A stretch of DNA of 64,000 nt from Streptomyces sp. NBC_00569 (GCF_036345255.1 NZ_CP107783.1:8425001-8489000); one strand, 5' to 3'; counted from the first letter of the stretch, positions 53,350 to 62,609 are shown. Numbers and translations are program-made. The notes: generated by a model from the sequence alone, not told the origin.

Positions 53350-55137
53350 CTACAAGGTCAGGCCCGCCCTGTACGGGAACAGCGGGTTCTCCGTGTCGTT
53401 GGGGACATCGGGACGGGAGGCCGCCACGGCCTCCATGGAGCGCGGGAGCTCAAAGGGCAGCCGTCCTTCCGGCTTGGCCTTGCCGAAGGCGATATCCAGG
53501 AGTGCGGTGTCGCTCGCCCCGTAGTCGGCGACGAGGGCTGCGGCGCGTTCGGCGATCTCCGGGATGACGGCCGCCCGCTCCAGGTTGATGCAGACGACCG
53601 TCGGGACCGTGGCAAGGAGGTCGAGGATCGGCTTCAGTTCCTCGGGCGTGAAGGCGAGCGTGCCGGAGTGGAAGAACGACTCGAAGGTGTTGGGACGAGG
53701 TTCGTACGGCGTGCGCAGGCGTAGTACCGCGAGATCGGCCTGCTCGGGCGCGTCCACCAACTTGCCGTACTGCGCGGCTGTTTTGGCTGTCACGTTCTCG
53801 ACGTACAACTTCGGGCGACCGGTGACGGGCAGAGTGCCGCCCGGGTTGGTAAGCAGCGTCAGCGAGCGGCGCTGTGCCTTCGCACCTGCTTCGGTGAAGT
53901 CGGTGCGGCCCACCGTCTCGGCAGCCGCGTCGGCATCGACGTACGGGGCGTCGAAGAGTCCGAGGACGAACTTGTCGCGCAGGATGCGCCGCAGGGACTG
54001 GTCCAGGCGGTACTCGGGGATCCGCCCAGACTCGACGAGCTCGATGATCAGGTCCGTGCGGGATTCGCCGCCGAACTGGTCGCAGCCCGCGTCCAGGACC
54101 CGCGCCGCCTTCTCCAGTTCGGTGAGCGATTCGAGGCCCCAGGCGCGCGCCTCGTGCATCTCACCGAAGATCTCCGCGTCGCTGATCAGGCCCCAGTCGG
54201 TGCAGACGATGCCGTCGAAACCGAGGCGGTCACGCAACAGACCTTGCACGACGCCCTTGTTGAAGCCGAAGCCGACTTCCTCCCAGTCGGTGCCGATGGG
54301 CTGGCCGTAGTACGGCATCATCTGCGCGCACCCGGCTGCGATGGCCGCCTTGAAGGGTTCGAGGTGCAGGTCGCGCATGCCGCCGGGGTAGATCTGCTCC
54401 TTGCCCCAGGGGAAGTGCGGGTCCTCGCCGTCCAGTTGGGGGCCACCGCCGGGGAAGTGCTTGACCATCGCGGACACCGACTGCTTGCCGAGCGTGTCGC
54501 CCTGGAGGCCGCGAACGTAGGCGCGGACCAGCTGCGAGGTGAGGGCCGCGTCCGAGCCGAAGGTGCCGTTCTGGCGGGACCAGCGCGGCTCGCTGGCCAG
54601 GTCGATCTGCGGGTGCAGGGCCACCCGGAAGCCGACGGCGAGGTACTCCCGGCGCACCGTGTCCGCGAACTCGTACACCAGCTTCGGATCGCGCAGGGCC
54701 GCGAGGCCGATGGGCTCGGGCCAAGCGGAGAAGGCGCCCGCGTTGAAGGACGCGCCGACGTTGTCGGTAAAGCCGTGGCGCGGGTCGGTGGAGAGCGTGA
54801 CCGGGATGCCGAGGCGGGTGTCGGCGGCCATCGACTGGAGGGTGTTGTGCCAGCGCGCCATGGCGCCAGGCTCGTACGTCCCCATGAGGTTGAAGTGGGT
54901 CATGAACTGGCCCTGGAGCATGGACGTGGTGTCCAGCGGTATGACGCCGGCGTCGCCCTTCTCGATGGTGGAGCCTTCCGGCTTCATGGCGAGCATGGTG
55001 TGGAAGAGCTGGCCGGCCTTCTCGGCGAGCGTCATCCGGCTCAGGAGGTCTTCAACCCGCTGCTCCACGGGGAGTTCAGGGTTCTGGTACGGGTGGCCTT
55101 CGTTGCGGATCGTGGACTTCTGTGCCGTGGGCTTCAT
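53350..55137 (-). CDS. Glycoside hydrolase family 3 beta-glucosidase-like enzyme
   Basis: 595 residues: the GH3 N-terminal TIM barrel with KHFPGGG and the catalytic nucleophile Asp in GIVCTDWG, and the C-terminal alpha/beta sandwich. No signal peptide, so it works inside the cell on imported glycosides. It lies downstream of an MFS transporter on the same strand (21 bases), and a TetR gene is divergent. Its length is short for GH3 proteins and lacks the fibronectin-like third domain. Substrate unknown; aryl glucosides would fit the rest of the locus. Confidence 0.88.
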   Translation of the reverse strand: MKPTAQKSTIRNEGHPYQNPELPVEQRVEDLLSRMTLAEKAGQLFHTMLAMKPEGSTIEKGDAGVIPLDTTSMLQGQFMTHFNLMGTYEPGAMARWHNTLQSMAADTRLGIPVTLSTDPRHGFTDNVGASFNAGAFSAWPEPIGLAALRDPKLVYEFADTVRREYLAVGFRVALHPQIDLASEPRWSRQNGTFGSDAALTSQLVRAYVRGLQGDTLGKQSVSAMVKHFPGGGPQLDGEDPHFPWGKEQIYPGGMRDLHLEPFKAAIAAGCAQMMPYYGQPIGTDWEEVGFGFNKGVVQGLLRDRLGFDGIVCTDWGLISDAEIFGEMHEARAWGLESLTELEKAARVLDAGCDQFGGESRTDLIIELVESGRIPEYRLDQSLRRILRDKFVLGLFDAPYVDADAAAETVGRTDFTEAGAKAQRRSLTLLTNPGGTLPVTGRPKLYVENVTAKTAAQYGKLVDAPEQADLAVLRLRTPYEPRPNTFESFFHSGTLAFTPEELKPILDLLATVPTVVCINLERAAVIPEIAERAAALVADYGASDTALLDIAFGKAKPEGRLPFELPRSMEAVAASRPDVPNDTENPLFPYRAGLTL

Positions 55138-55158
55138 CGCTTGGTGCCTTACTTGGAG

Positions 55159-56469
55159 CTACTTGACGCTGCGAATGAACTGGACGGCGAACGCGCCGAG
55201 CACGCACGCGATACCGCCGAAGAGGAATAGGGCGCCGTAGTTCCCGCCGCCGCCGAGGGCGAGCAGGGCCGGGGCGACGATCGGGACGAGCGACTGGGGG
55301 AGCGCGTTGCCGATGTTGAGGACGCCCATGTCGCGGGCGGCCTGCTCGGGGTCGGGCAGCACGGCGGCGGCCAGCGCCACGTCGACGGAGAGGTACAGCC
55401 CCTCACCGAAGCCGAAGACCGCCAGGGCGAGCAGGAAGACCGGGAAGGAGTGCGCGAACGCGAGCAGGGCCAGGCCTGCCGCAATGATCATCGAGGAGCC
55501 GAGCACGTACGGCTTGCGGCGGCCCGAGCGGTCAGAGAGCTGCCCGCCGATGACCGAGCCAGCGACGACGGTGACGACCATGACGAGAATGCCGACGAAC
55601 AGCTTGTTCGCGACCTGGTCGTCGTCGTAACCGAGGCGGTCCATCAGGAAGTACGCCTGGTAGGAAGTGACGCAGGAAATGCCGACGAACACCAGGAAGC
55701 GGCCCGCGAAGTTCCACACGAAGTCCGGGTGCTTGCACGGGCTGACCCAGAAGCTGCGCAGGAACTCCTTGAAGCTGTACGGCGCGAAGGCGCCGAGGCG
55801 GGCCGGGCGGTCCTTCATCACCGCGCACAGCGTTATTACGCCGGCGATGCCTAGCAGGCCAGGGCCGAGGAAGGCGAGCGCGAGGTGGGTGCTGAAGGCG
55901 TTCGCGAGGCCGCTGCCCGCGATCATCGACAGGGACGTCGTCATGCCGACCATGCCGGAGACCCGGGCGCGCTGATGCTCGGGCACGAAGTCTGGGATGC
56001 TGGCAGTGACGGCGGTCAGGGCCGCGTTGCCGCCGATCTGAGCGAGGGCCCAGCCGAGCATCAGCGTCGGGACATTGCCACCGAGTGCCACCACTACCAG
56101 GCCCGCGAAGGCGGCGAGCACACCGCCGAGCAGCCAGGGCCTGCGTCGGCCGAACCGGGACGTGGTGCGGTCGGAGAGGCCGCCCATCACGGGGTTGGCG
56201 ATCATTGCGAGGACCGCGCCGAGGGAGAGGACCTGGCCGAGGGCGGCACCCCGGTCGCCCTCGGGGACGATCTGGGCGACGCGCAGGGCGAGGGTCACCA
56301 TCACCGGGGTGAGCAGGGTGGCCATGACGCCGAACTGGGCGAAGGCGAGTCCGAAGACCAGCTTGCCGGAGGCGTTCGCCGGGGCCGGACCGGGAGCGGG
56401 GGCCGCAGCGGCCGTGGGTGCGGACTCGGGGGGTTTGGCGCTCGGGGCGACGCCGGGGAAGACAGCCAT
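55159..56469 (-). CDS. MFS sugar/glycoside transporter (GPH-like)
   Basis: 436 residues, 12 hydrophobic segments, with an Ala/Pro-rich cytosolic N-terminus (about 35 residues), SDRTTSRFGRRRPWLLGG after helix 2 and SDRSGRRKPYVLGSS in the second half. These loops fit sucrose/glycoside:cation symporters. The ATG follows AGGAGAG. Together with GH3 and TetR it forms an uptake and hydrolysis unit. Confidence 0.85.
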   Translation of the reverse strand: MAVFPGVAPSAKPPESAPTAAAAPAPGPAPANASGKLVFGLAFAQFGVMATLLTPVMVTLALRVAQIVPEGDRGAALGQVLSLGAVLAMIANPVMGGLSDRTTSRFGRRRPWLLGGVLAAFAGLVVVALGGNVPTLMLGWALAQIGGNAALTAVTASIPDFVPEHQRARVSGMVGMTTSLSMIAGSGLANAFSTHLALAFLGPGLLGIAGVITLCAVMKDRPARLGAFAPYSFKEFLRSFWVSPCKHPDFVWNFAGRFLVFVGISCVTSYQAYFLMDRLGYDDDQVANKLFVGILVMVVTVVAGSVIGGQLSDRSGRRKPYVLGSSMIIAAGLALLAFAHSFPVFLLALAVFGFGEGLYLSVDVALAAAVLPDPEQAARDMGVLNIGNALPQSLVPIVAPALLALGGGGNYGALFLFGGIACVLGAFAVQFIRSVK

Positions 56470-56617
56470 GACGGCTCTCCTGAGAGGACGGGGACGGCTT
56501 CCTTGCCGACCTGCGCGGTCAGCGTAGACGTGAAAAGCGAGTGACCAGTAGGTTTCGTTGAAGTGGCTTGAATCACACCAGGTGGGGCCTTGTCGGCCGC
56601 CCGTTAAGGTGAACCTC

Positions 56618-57271
56618 ATGGACCGGAAGCAGGAGCGGAACCCGCGGACGAACGCGGCCAGGGGCAGCTATGCCGTCGGTGACGAACGGCGCGCGAGGAT
56701 CCTGGACACGGCCGTCGAGCACTATGCCCAATGGGGTTTCCACGCCTCCTCGCTGGCCCGCATCGCCAAGGATGTTGGCATCACGCAGGGGGGACTCCTG
56801 CACCACTTCCGATCCAAGGAAGACCTTCTCGTCTCCGTCCTGGAACGCAGCGAGGAGCAGGATGTGGCGCGGTTCTTCGCGAAGGAACCCGGCAGTGTGG
56901 TGGAGGTGTTCGAGGCGATGCTGGAGCTGGCCGAGTCCAACGCTCAGCGGCCCGGCCGGACCAGGATGTTCAACGTCCTTGCTGCTGAGGCCGGTGAACC
57001 CGGCCACCCCGCCCATGACTTCTTCGTGCGCCGCTATGGCGCCGTCATCGCCAAGATCGCCGGAGCTCTCCGCGGTGACCTGGAACGCGGCGTGTTGGAG
57101 CCCGGCACTGACTGCGAAGGCGTCGCGAGTGAACTCGTCGCTGTCATGGACGGGTTGCAGCTGCAGTGGGCGCTCGCGCCTGGCGCCTACGACATGACGG
57201 GCGGGCTGCGGCGCTATATCGACCGGCTGCTGCGCTCGATCAATCGGGATGGGTCCGGTCTGCCCAAGTGA
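56618..57271 (+). CDS. TetR-family transcriptional regulator
   Basis: 217 residues. TetR HTH: RILDTAVEHYAQWGFHASSLARIAKDVGITQGGLLHHFRSKEDLL, of which GITQGGLLHHFRSKEDL is the recognition part. The C-terminal domain is TetR_C-like. ATG 56618 follows TTAAGGT. It is divergent from the MFS/GH3 operon with a 148-base gap and probably represses it. Confidence 0.9.
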   Translation: MDRKQERNPRTNAARGSYAVGDERRARILDTAVEHYAQWGFHASSLARIAKDVGITQGGLLHHFRSKEDLLVSVLERSEEQDVARFFAKEPGSVVEVFEAMLELAESNAQRPGRTRMFNVLAAEAGEPGHPAHDFFVRRYGAVIAKIAGALRGDLERGVLEPGTDCEGVASELVAVMDGLQLQWALAPGAYDMTGGLRRYIDRLLRSINRDGSGLPK

Positions 57272-57311
57272 CGGTGACTGGCCGCACCCGCTGCGGGCGC
57301 GGGCAGCCGAC

Positions 57312-57689
57312 TCACTTTGTGGCGTGACTTTGCGCGCTGAAGAAGTCCCACATGATCTCGGTGGCGTCGATCTCGTGGGTGACCGGGCCGAGTCCGGGCA
57401 TCTCGGGGCCGGTGGAACCGGGCCAAGTGTGGCCGCCGCCGTGCACGACATACATTTGCGTGTCTGCGCCCGTGCGGCAGCCCTTGTACGTCACCTTGTC
57501 GACGTGTGTGGAGACCTCGGCGGTGCGCGGGCCCGCCTTGCAGCCATTGAGCTTCGCCCAGGTGTGCAGGGCGCTCTCCGCCCCGTAACCCCAGTAGGGT
57601 GCGCCGCCGCCGAGGTACGGGTTCACCGGGTCGGCGTCCCCCTGGAAGGTGAGTACCGGGACGGGTGCGCCGGGCTGTGCGGTGCTTGT
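57312..57689 (-). pseudogene. C-terminal remnant of a PHB depolymerase/LpqC-like esterase
   Basis: 126 codons with VPVLTFQGDADPVNPYLGGG (catalytic Asp), a Cys pair and VVHGGGHTWPGS (catalytic His), as in the C-terminal half of polyhydroxybutyrate depolymerase-type esterases. A stop codon (57690-57692) lies directly upstream, and the nucleophile Ser part is missing. It cannot be active. A GTG at 57626 could start a short product, but without the catalytic Ser. Confidence 0.75.
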
Positions 57690-58096
57690 TCATTTCTGCG
57701 CTGGCAGCGGGAGCCGTCGGTGTTGTCTCGACGTGTTCTCGATGACGCACCATGTTGAATGCGTCGCGGTGTTTGAACCGGTCGCGAAGGGCGCCTGACC
57801 TGCGCTTTTACCCGTGCGCATTATGTACAGTGTGGGCGTTACGGGCGATATCTTGACGCCGAAATGGCGCTCGTTCTGATGGGTCGTCAGCCGCCCTGTG
57901 GAACTGGTCAGACGCTCTGCCGCCTACTTGAGTGTGGCAGGGCGTGGGGTCCTGTGACGCTAGGCGGTGCCGCTGATCCATGTGACCTCAGCTGGTGGTT
58001 CAAGGCGGCTGGTGGCCTCCTGTCGGTGCCATCGCTCGGAGAGGATCTGATCCGCAGTTGATCCGGGCACGGTGGCTGCCGACGAGGACGGGGCGC
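57690..58096. other. Gene-free region
   Basis: About 400 bases with no open frame that resembles a protein and no strong hairpin. It follows the esterase remnant and is likely part of the same decayed segment. Confidence 0.5.
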
Positions 58097-58672
58097 CTAC
58101 TTCCGCTTCCGCGTCCGCTTTGGCTTTCGCTCAACGATCACCGTCTGAGGCGCAGCAGGCACTTCGGCGTCAGACAACGGCTCAAATTGCCCTGGAGTGC
58201 TCCTGCGCATCGCCTCGACGTACGGCGGGAGTATGAAGGTCCGTTGGTCTCGATCGATCGGAACCTCACCAAGGTGTCCCGAGGCATCCCTGGCGCCGCG
58301 CGCCCCCCGGGCGAGCACGTCGAGCGTGCCGTGGACGCGATCGACCCAGTCGCCGCGATCCAGCCTGGGATGCCAGCGTTCCTCTCCTCGCTTGCGGTCC
58401 CAGGGCGGGAAGCCAAAGGCGTATGACCAGGGAACGGCTTCCGACAGGTACCTCTGCACGTGATATCTGCCGGCGGCTTCACTGTCGCTGAGCTTCTTGA
58501 GCAGGCGGAGGAGATCGGCATCCGGCAGCGGGAGAAGGCGACTGGCCTCATCAGCACGCATTCCGGCGACGCCGCATTCGCATAGGGGGATGAGCATCCG
58601 GCCATCAGGATGCTCGAGCACATTGGCGCACAAGGGCCGGCCGCATCTGTCTTCTCCACGACGCCATCGCAT
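58097..58672 (-). CDS. Hypothetical protein with Cys cluster and basic tail
   Basis: Not recognised. 191 residues if ATG 58672 is used; the frame is open to 58843. The N-terminus has CGRPLCANVL and a further Cys pair (LCECG), a possible metal site. The middle has ADLLRLLKKLSDSEAAG and the C-terminus is strongly basic (ERKPKRTRKRK). The composition (charged, Trp-rich in the centre: VPWSYAFGFPPWDRKRGEERWHP) looks like a real protein and not a shadow. The neighbours give no clue. Confidence 0.5.
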   Translation of the reverse strand: MRWRRGEDRCGRPLCANVLEHPDGRMLIPLCECGVAGMRADEASRLLPLPDADLLRLLKKLSDSEAAGRYHVQRYLSEAVPWSYAFGFPPWDRKRGEERWHPRLDRGDWVDRVHGTLDVLARGARGARDASGHLGEVPIDRDQRTFILPPYVEAMRRSTPGQFEPLSDAEVPAAPQTVIVERKPKRTRKRK

Positions 58673-58913
58673 AGTTCGCCCGCTCGGCAGCCCGAGGCGA
58701 GCACCTGACGTGAACGAAGCATTCGGCGCCGCAGCGTCCGGACCACGCCCACGCTTCGGCCGCGATCTCATCCCTGCCCGTCTGCCTCGCGCCCTGCTCG
58801 GCGCTCGGGACTGGGCGGGGTGTGACAGTGGGGCGAACCTCAATGGTCCGCCCTTTCAACCTGTCGTCCGATCGTCAGGCCGTGACCGGTTGAGGCACCG
58901 CGGCAGCCGGCGC

Positions 58914-59801
58914 TCACTGAGCGCTGACGCACACCTCGATCACCGAGACGACCTGGTCGGTCGCGGGGGAGGCGCGGCGTGCCCGGCGGGCCAGGAGGAG
59001 ATCGACCGTCTCGGGTTCCGCCAGCGGCAGGTAGGTGACGCCGTCGAGGCTGAGACTGCGTACGGACCGAGGCACCAGAGCGACCCCGTGGCCGGCGGCT
59101 ACGAAGACGACGAGGGTGGCCGTCTCGCCGACCTCGATCAGCGAGACCGGCTGGAACCCGGCACGCTCGCACGCGGACAGCACGCGGTCGTACATGGAGG
59201 ATCGTGACCGCGAGGGATGGATGACGAACGGTTCGCCGGCCAGCTCCTCAAGGCCGATGTTCGCGCGGCCCGCCAGCGGGTGGTGCGAGGGCAGCACGGC
59301 CACCAGCGGCTCGGACCGCAGCGGTGTGACGAGCAGGTCCGCGTCTCCGGCCGCGCCGCGGACGACCGCGAGATCGTACGTGCCCGAGCGCACGCCCTCC
59401 ACGAGTTCCGGGGTGAGCAGCTCACCGCGCAGGTCCAGGGTGATGCCGGGCAGCTGTGCCCGTACGGTCCGTGCGACCCGCGGCAGCACGTCGTACGTGG
59501 CCGTGCCGATGAAGCCCACCGACACCCGCCCCGCGTGGCCGGTGGCCAGCTCGCGCATGTGGATGCGGGCCCGCTCCTCCTCCGTCACCAGGGCGCGCGC
59601 GTAGTCGGTGAGCCGGCGGCCGGCCTCGGTGGGTTCGACGCGGCGCGTGGACCGGTGGAACAGGGTGACGCCCAACTCTCGTTCCAGCTGCTTGATCTGC
59701 TGTGAGAGGGCGGGCTGTGCCATGTGCAGACGGGCCGCCGCGCGGCCGAAGTGGCACTCCTCGGCGAGGGCGAGGAAGGACCGGAGCTGACGGAGTTCCA
59801 T
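58914..59801 (-). CDS. LysR-family regulator of the 3-oxoadipate genes
   Basis: 295 residues: HTH ELRQLRSFLALAEECHFGRAAARL then MAQPALSQQIKQLER, and a substrate-binding domain. The sequence is close to the CatR/BenM/PcaQ-like group in its HTH. ATG 59801. It is divergent from pcaF-pcaI-pcaJ with an inverted repeat of LysR type (59822-59836) in the gap, so it very likely regulates them. Confidence 0.88.
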   Translation of the reverse strand: MELRQLRSFLALAEECHFGRAAARLHMAQPALSQQIKQLERELGVTLFHRSTRRVEPTEAGRRLTDYARALVTEEERARIHMRELATGHAGRVSVGFIGTATYDVLPRVARTVRAQLPGITLDLRGELLTPELVEGVRSGTYDLAVVRGAAGDADLLVTPLRSEPLVAVLPSHHPLAGRANIGLEELAGEPFVIHPSRSRSSMYDRVLSACERAGFQPVSLIEVGETATLVVFVAAGHGVALVPRSVRSLSLDGVTYLPLAEPETVDLLLARRARRASPATDQVVSVIEVCVSAQ

Positions 59802-59821
59802 GACCCCAGCCTATCCAACTC

Positions 59822-59836
59822 ATAAGGATGCCTTAT
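59822..59836. promoter_or_regulatory. LysR-type operator (T-N11-A inverted repeat)
   Basis: ATAAGG (59822-59827), ATG, CCTTAT (59831-59836): perfect arms. T at 59823 and A at 59835 are exactly 11 bases apart, the LysR T-N11-A box. It is in the divergent region between lysR and pcaF, 20 bases from the lysR start. Confidence 0.7.
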
Positions 59837-59894
59837 TAATCAATGCTGACTAGGTCTTGGACGTGATGAACCCGGCGCTTCTACGGTGGGGAGT

Positions 59895-61100
59895 GTGACC
59901 GACAGTTACCTGTACGCAGCAGCACGAACCCCCTTCGGACGGTTCTCGGGAGCCCTCGCGAACGTCCGGCCCGACGACCTTGCCGCCCGAGTCGTCACCG
60001 GGACACTGGCCAAGACCCCCGGCCTCGATCCGGCGGAGATCGGCGACGTCGTCTGGGGCAACGCCAACGGCGCCGGTGAGGACAACCGGAACGTCGGCAG
60101 GATGGCCGTCCTTCTCGCCGGGCTCCCGACGTCGGTGCCCGCCACGACGGTCAACCGCCTGTGCGGGTCGTCCCTGGACGCCGCGATCATCGCCTCCCGC
60201 GCCATCGAGACCGGCGACGCGGACATCGTGCTCACCGGCGGCGTCGAGTCCATGACCCGCGCGCCTTGGGTCCTGTCCAAGCCCGCGAAGGCCTTCCCCG
60301 CCGGCGACATGACCGCCGTGTCCACCACGCTGGGCTGGCGCCTGGTCAACGAGCGGATGCCCAAGGAGTGGACCGTCTCGCTCGGCGAGGCGAACGAGCA
60401 GCTCGCCGACCGCTTCGACGTCCCCCGCGAACGCCAGGACGCCTTCGCGGCCCGCTCCCACACCCTCGCCGACGAGGCCTGGAACGCGGGCTTCTACGAC
60501 GACCTGGTCGTGCCGGTCGCCGTGGACGCCAAGGGCGCCACGCACGACCGGGATGAGGGCATCCGTCCCGGCTCGACGGCGGAGAAGCTCGCCGGCCTCA
60601 AGCCCGTATTCCGCCCCGACGGGGTCATCACGGCCGGTAACGCCTCCCCGCTGAGCGACGGTGCCTCCGCCGTCCTGCTCGGTTCGGGTGCTGCCGCCGC
60701 ACGGATAGGCGCCGACCCTGTTGCCCGGATCGCCGGACGTGGCGTGTCCGCCCTGGATCCGCAGATGTTCGGTTACGCCCCCGTGGAGGCGGCGAACCGG
60801 GCGCTCAAGGCCGCCGGGATCACCTGGTCCGACGTCGCCGCCGTCGAGTTGAACGAGGCGTTCGCCGTGCAGTCCCTTGCCTGCGTCGACGCCTGGGAGG
60901 TGGACCCTGGGATCGTCAATGCCAAGGGCGGCGCGATCGCCATCGGCCACCCGCTCGGCGCGTCCGGCGGCCGACTGCTCGGCACCCTCGCCCACCGGCT
61001 GCGCGAGTCCGGCGAGCGCTGGGGCGTCGCGGCCATCTGCATCGGAGTGGGCCAGGCACTCGCCGTGGTCCTGGAGAACGTGACCGGGAGCAACCGATGA
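59895..61100 (+). CDS. pcaF: 3-oxoadipyl-CoA/acetyl-CoA thiolase
   Basis: 401 residues. Thiolase catalytic residues are all visible: Cys in NRLCGSS, NEAFAVQ, His in IGHPLGASG and the C-terminal Cys in AICIGVGQ. The family cleaves 3-oxoacyl-CoA with CoA; its place before pcaI and pcaJ makes 3-oxoadipyl-CoA thiolase the best call. The start is uncertain: GTG 59895 (VTDSYLY) lies just after GGTGGGGAG, and GTG 59886 is in frame. Its stop overlaps the pcaI ATG. Confidence 0.88.
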   Translation: MTDSYLYAAARTPFGRFSGALANVRPDDLAARVVTGTLAKTPGLDPAEIGDVVWGNANGAGEDNRNVGRMAVLLAGLPTSVPATTVNRLCGSSLDAAIIASRAIETGDADIVLTGGVESMTRAPWVLSKPAKAFPAGDMTAVSTTLGWRLVNERMPKEWTVSLGEANEQLADRFDVPRERQDAFAARSHTLADEAWNAGFYDDLVVPVAVDAKGATHDRDEGIRPGSTAEKLAGLKPVFRPDGVITAGNASPLSDGASAVLLGSGAAAARIGADPVARIAGRGVSALDPQMFGYAPVEAANRALKAAGITWSDVAAVELNEAFAVQSLACVDAWEVDPGIVNAKGGAIAIGHPLGASGGRLLGTLAHRLRESGERWGVAAICIGVGQALAVVLENVTGSNR

Positions 61101-61768
61101 CCACTCAGATATGCGCCGACGTGGACGAGGCTGTGGCCGGGATCGAGGACGGCTCCACCGTGCTCGTCGGCGGCTTCGGCATGGCCGGCATGCCGGTCGA
61201 CCTGATCGACGCGCTCATCCGCCAGGGCGCCAAAGACCTCACTGTGGTCTCCAACAACGCGGGCAACGGCGACACCGGACTCGCCGCGCTGCTTGCCAAG
61301 GGCCGCGTCCGCAAGGTGATCTGCTCCTTCCCGCGGCAGGCGGACTCGTGGGTGTTCGACGAGCTGTACCGCGCCAGCCGGATCGAGCTCGAGGTGGTTC
61401 CGCAGGGCAACCTCGCGGAGCGCATGCGGGCGGCGGGGGCCGGCATCGGCGCCTTCTTCTGCCCCACTGGCGTCGGCACCCTGCTCGCCGAGGGCAAGGA
61501 GACCCGCGTCATCGACGGCCGAACCTACGTCCTCGAGTACCCCATCAAGGGCGACGTCGCTTTGATCGGCGCCCACCGCGCCGACCGTATGGGCAACCTC
61601 GTCTACCGCAAGACCGCCCGCAACTTCGGGCCGGTGATGGCCACGGCGGCGACCACGGTGATCGCGCAGGTCCGCGAGATCGTCGAGACGGGCGAGATCG
61701 ACCCGGAAACCGTCGTGACCGCGAGCATCTATGTCGACCGAGTGGTGCAGGAGGCGGCACGCGCATGA
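61097..61768 (+). CDS. pcaI: 3-oxoadipate CoA-transferase subunit A
   Basis: 223 residues of the class I CoA-transferase alpha subunit: EDGSTVLVGGFGMAGMPVDLI and GAGIGAFFCPTGVGT. With subunit B it moves CoA from succinyl-CoA to 3-oxoadipate. It overlaps pcaF upstream and pcaJ downstream (ATGA). Scot-like transferases for acetoacetate look alike, but the gene order with pcaF favours 3-oxoadipate. Confidence 0.88.
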   Translation: MTTQICADVDEAVAGIEDGSTVLVGGFGMAGMPVDLIDALIRQGAKDLTVVSNNAGNGDTGLAALLAKGRVRKVICSFPRQADSWVFDELYRASRIELEVVPQGNLAERMRAAGAGIGAFFCPTGVGTLLAEGKETRVIDGRTYVLEYPIKGDVALIGAHRADRMGNLVYRKTARNFGPVMATAATTVIAQVREIVETGEIDPETVVTASIYVDRVVQEAARA

Positions 61769-62439
61769 AACCCACGAGCCACGTACTGAAGAACGATCAG
61801 GGCCCGCTGAGCAAGCACGACATCGCCGCCCTGATCGCGCGCGACATCCCCCAGGGCGCCTTCGTCAACCTGGGCATCGGTCAGCCGACCCTCGTTGCCG
61901 ACCATCTGCCCGCCGCCTCAGGTGTGGTCCTCCACACCGAGAACGGCATGCTCAACATGGGGCCCGCCGCGCAGGACGCCCAGGTCGACCCCGACCTGAC
62001 CAACGCGGGCAAGGTTCCCGTCACCGAACTGCCCGGGGCCGCGTACTTCCACCACGCCGACTCCTTCGCCATGATGCGCGGCGGCCATCTCGACATCTGC
62101 GTCCTCGGCGCATTCCAGGTCTCGGCCCTCGGCGACCTGGCCAACTGGCACACGGGCGCGCCCGATGCCATCCCCGCCGTCGGCGGAGCCATGGACCTGG
62201 CGATCGGCGCCAAGAAGGTGTTCGTGATGATGACCCTGTTCACCAAGGACGGCACACCCAAGCTGGTTTCCGAGTGCAGTTACCCCCTCACCGGTCTCGG
62301 CTGCGTCGACCGCGTATACACCGACCTCGCGGTCTTCGACATCACCCCCCAAGGAGTGCGCGTCGCGCAGACCTTCGGCATCACGCCGGACGAGCTCGCC
62401 GCACGCCTGGACATGCCGCTGACTGTCGTCGAGCAGTGA
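61765..62439 (+). CDS. pcaJ: 3-oxoadipate CoA-transferase subunit B
   Basis: 224 residues of the beta subunit. The catalytic Glu is in HTENGMLNMGP and the oxyanion-loop region is in GIGQPTLVADHL. It completes the step 3-oxoadipate to 3-oxoadipyl-CoA. The ATG at 61765 overlaps pcaI. The protocatechuate genes (pcaGH, pcaB, pcaL) are not in the window, so the 3-oxoadipate here may come from the maleylacetate reductase. Confidence 0.88.
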   Translation: MKPTSHVLKNDQGPLSKHDIAALIARDIPQGAFVNLGIGQPTLVADHLPAASGVVLHTENGMLNMGPAAQDAQVDPDLTNAGKVPVTELPGAAYFHHADSFAMMRGGHLDICVLGAFQVSALGDLANWHTGAPDAIPAVGGAMDLAIGAKKVFVMMTLFTKDGTPKLVSECSYPLTGLGCVDRVYTDLAVFDITPQGVRVAQTFGITPDELAARLDMPLTVVEQ

Positions 62440-62492
62440 TGTGCGGGTGATGGACCGCCGTCGCGGAACATGCGAGGTGCGCACAGCAGGCG

Positions 62493-62609
62493 TCAGTCCG
62501 CAATGGTGACCAGCACCCGGCCGCGCCCGACGGCCTCAACCCGCTCGTGAACTTTGGCGATATCCTGAAACGGCTGGCGGTCGCCGATGTCGACGGTGAG
62601 GGCGCCCAC
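62493..62609 (-). pseudogene. C-terminal scrap of a zinc/quinone-type alcohol dehydrogenase
   Basis: 38 codons ending with a stop: LTVDIGDRQPFQDIAKVHER and GRGRVLVTIAD, the typical end of medium-chain NADP-dependent (quinone) oxidoreductases. Upstream homology stops abruptly. Next to it, 62615-62683 on the + strand reads as another short C-terminal piece (LRTERDLERAQDLFRL, then stop). The region is a patchwork of gene ends. Confidence 0.5.

Noticed and set aside
27877..57800. Identical 17-base string GCGAAGGGCGCCTGACC at 27877 and 57784
   Set aside because: In 64 kb at this GC content one such match is about what chance gives, and the flanks do not align.
57864..58061. 65-codon + strand frame in the gene-free region
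   Set aside because: No ribosome site, odd composition and no resemblance to known proteins.
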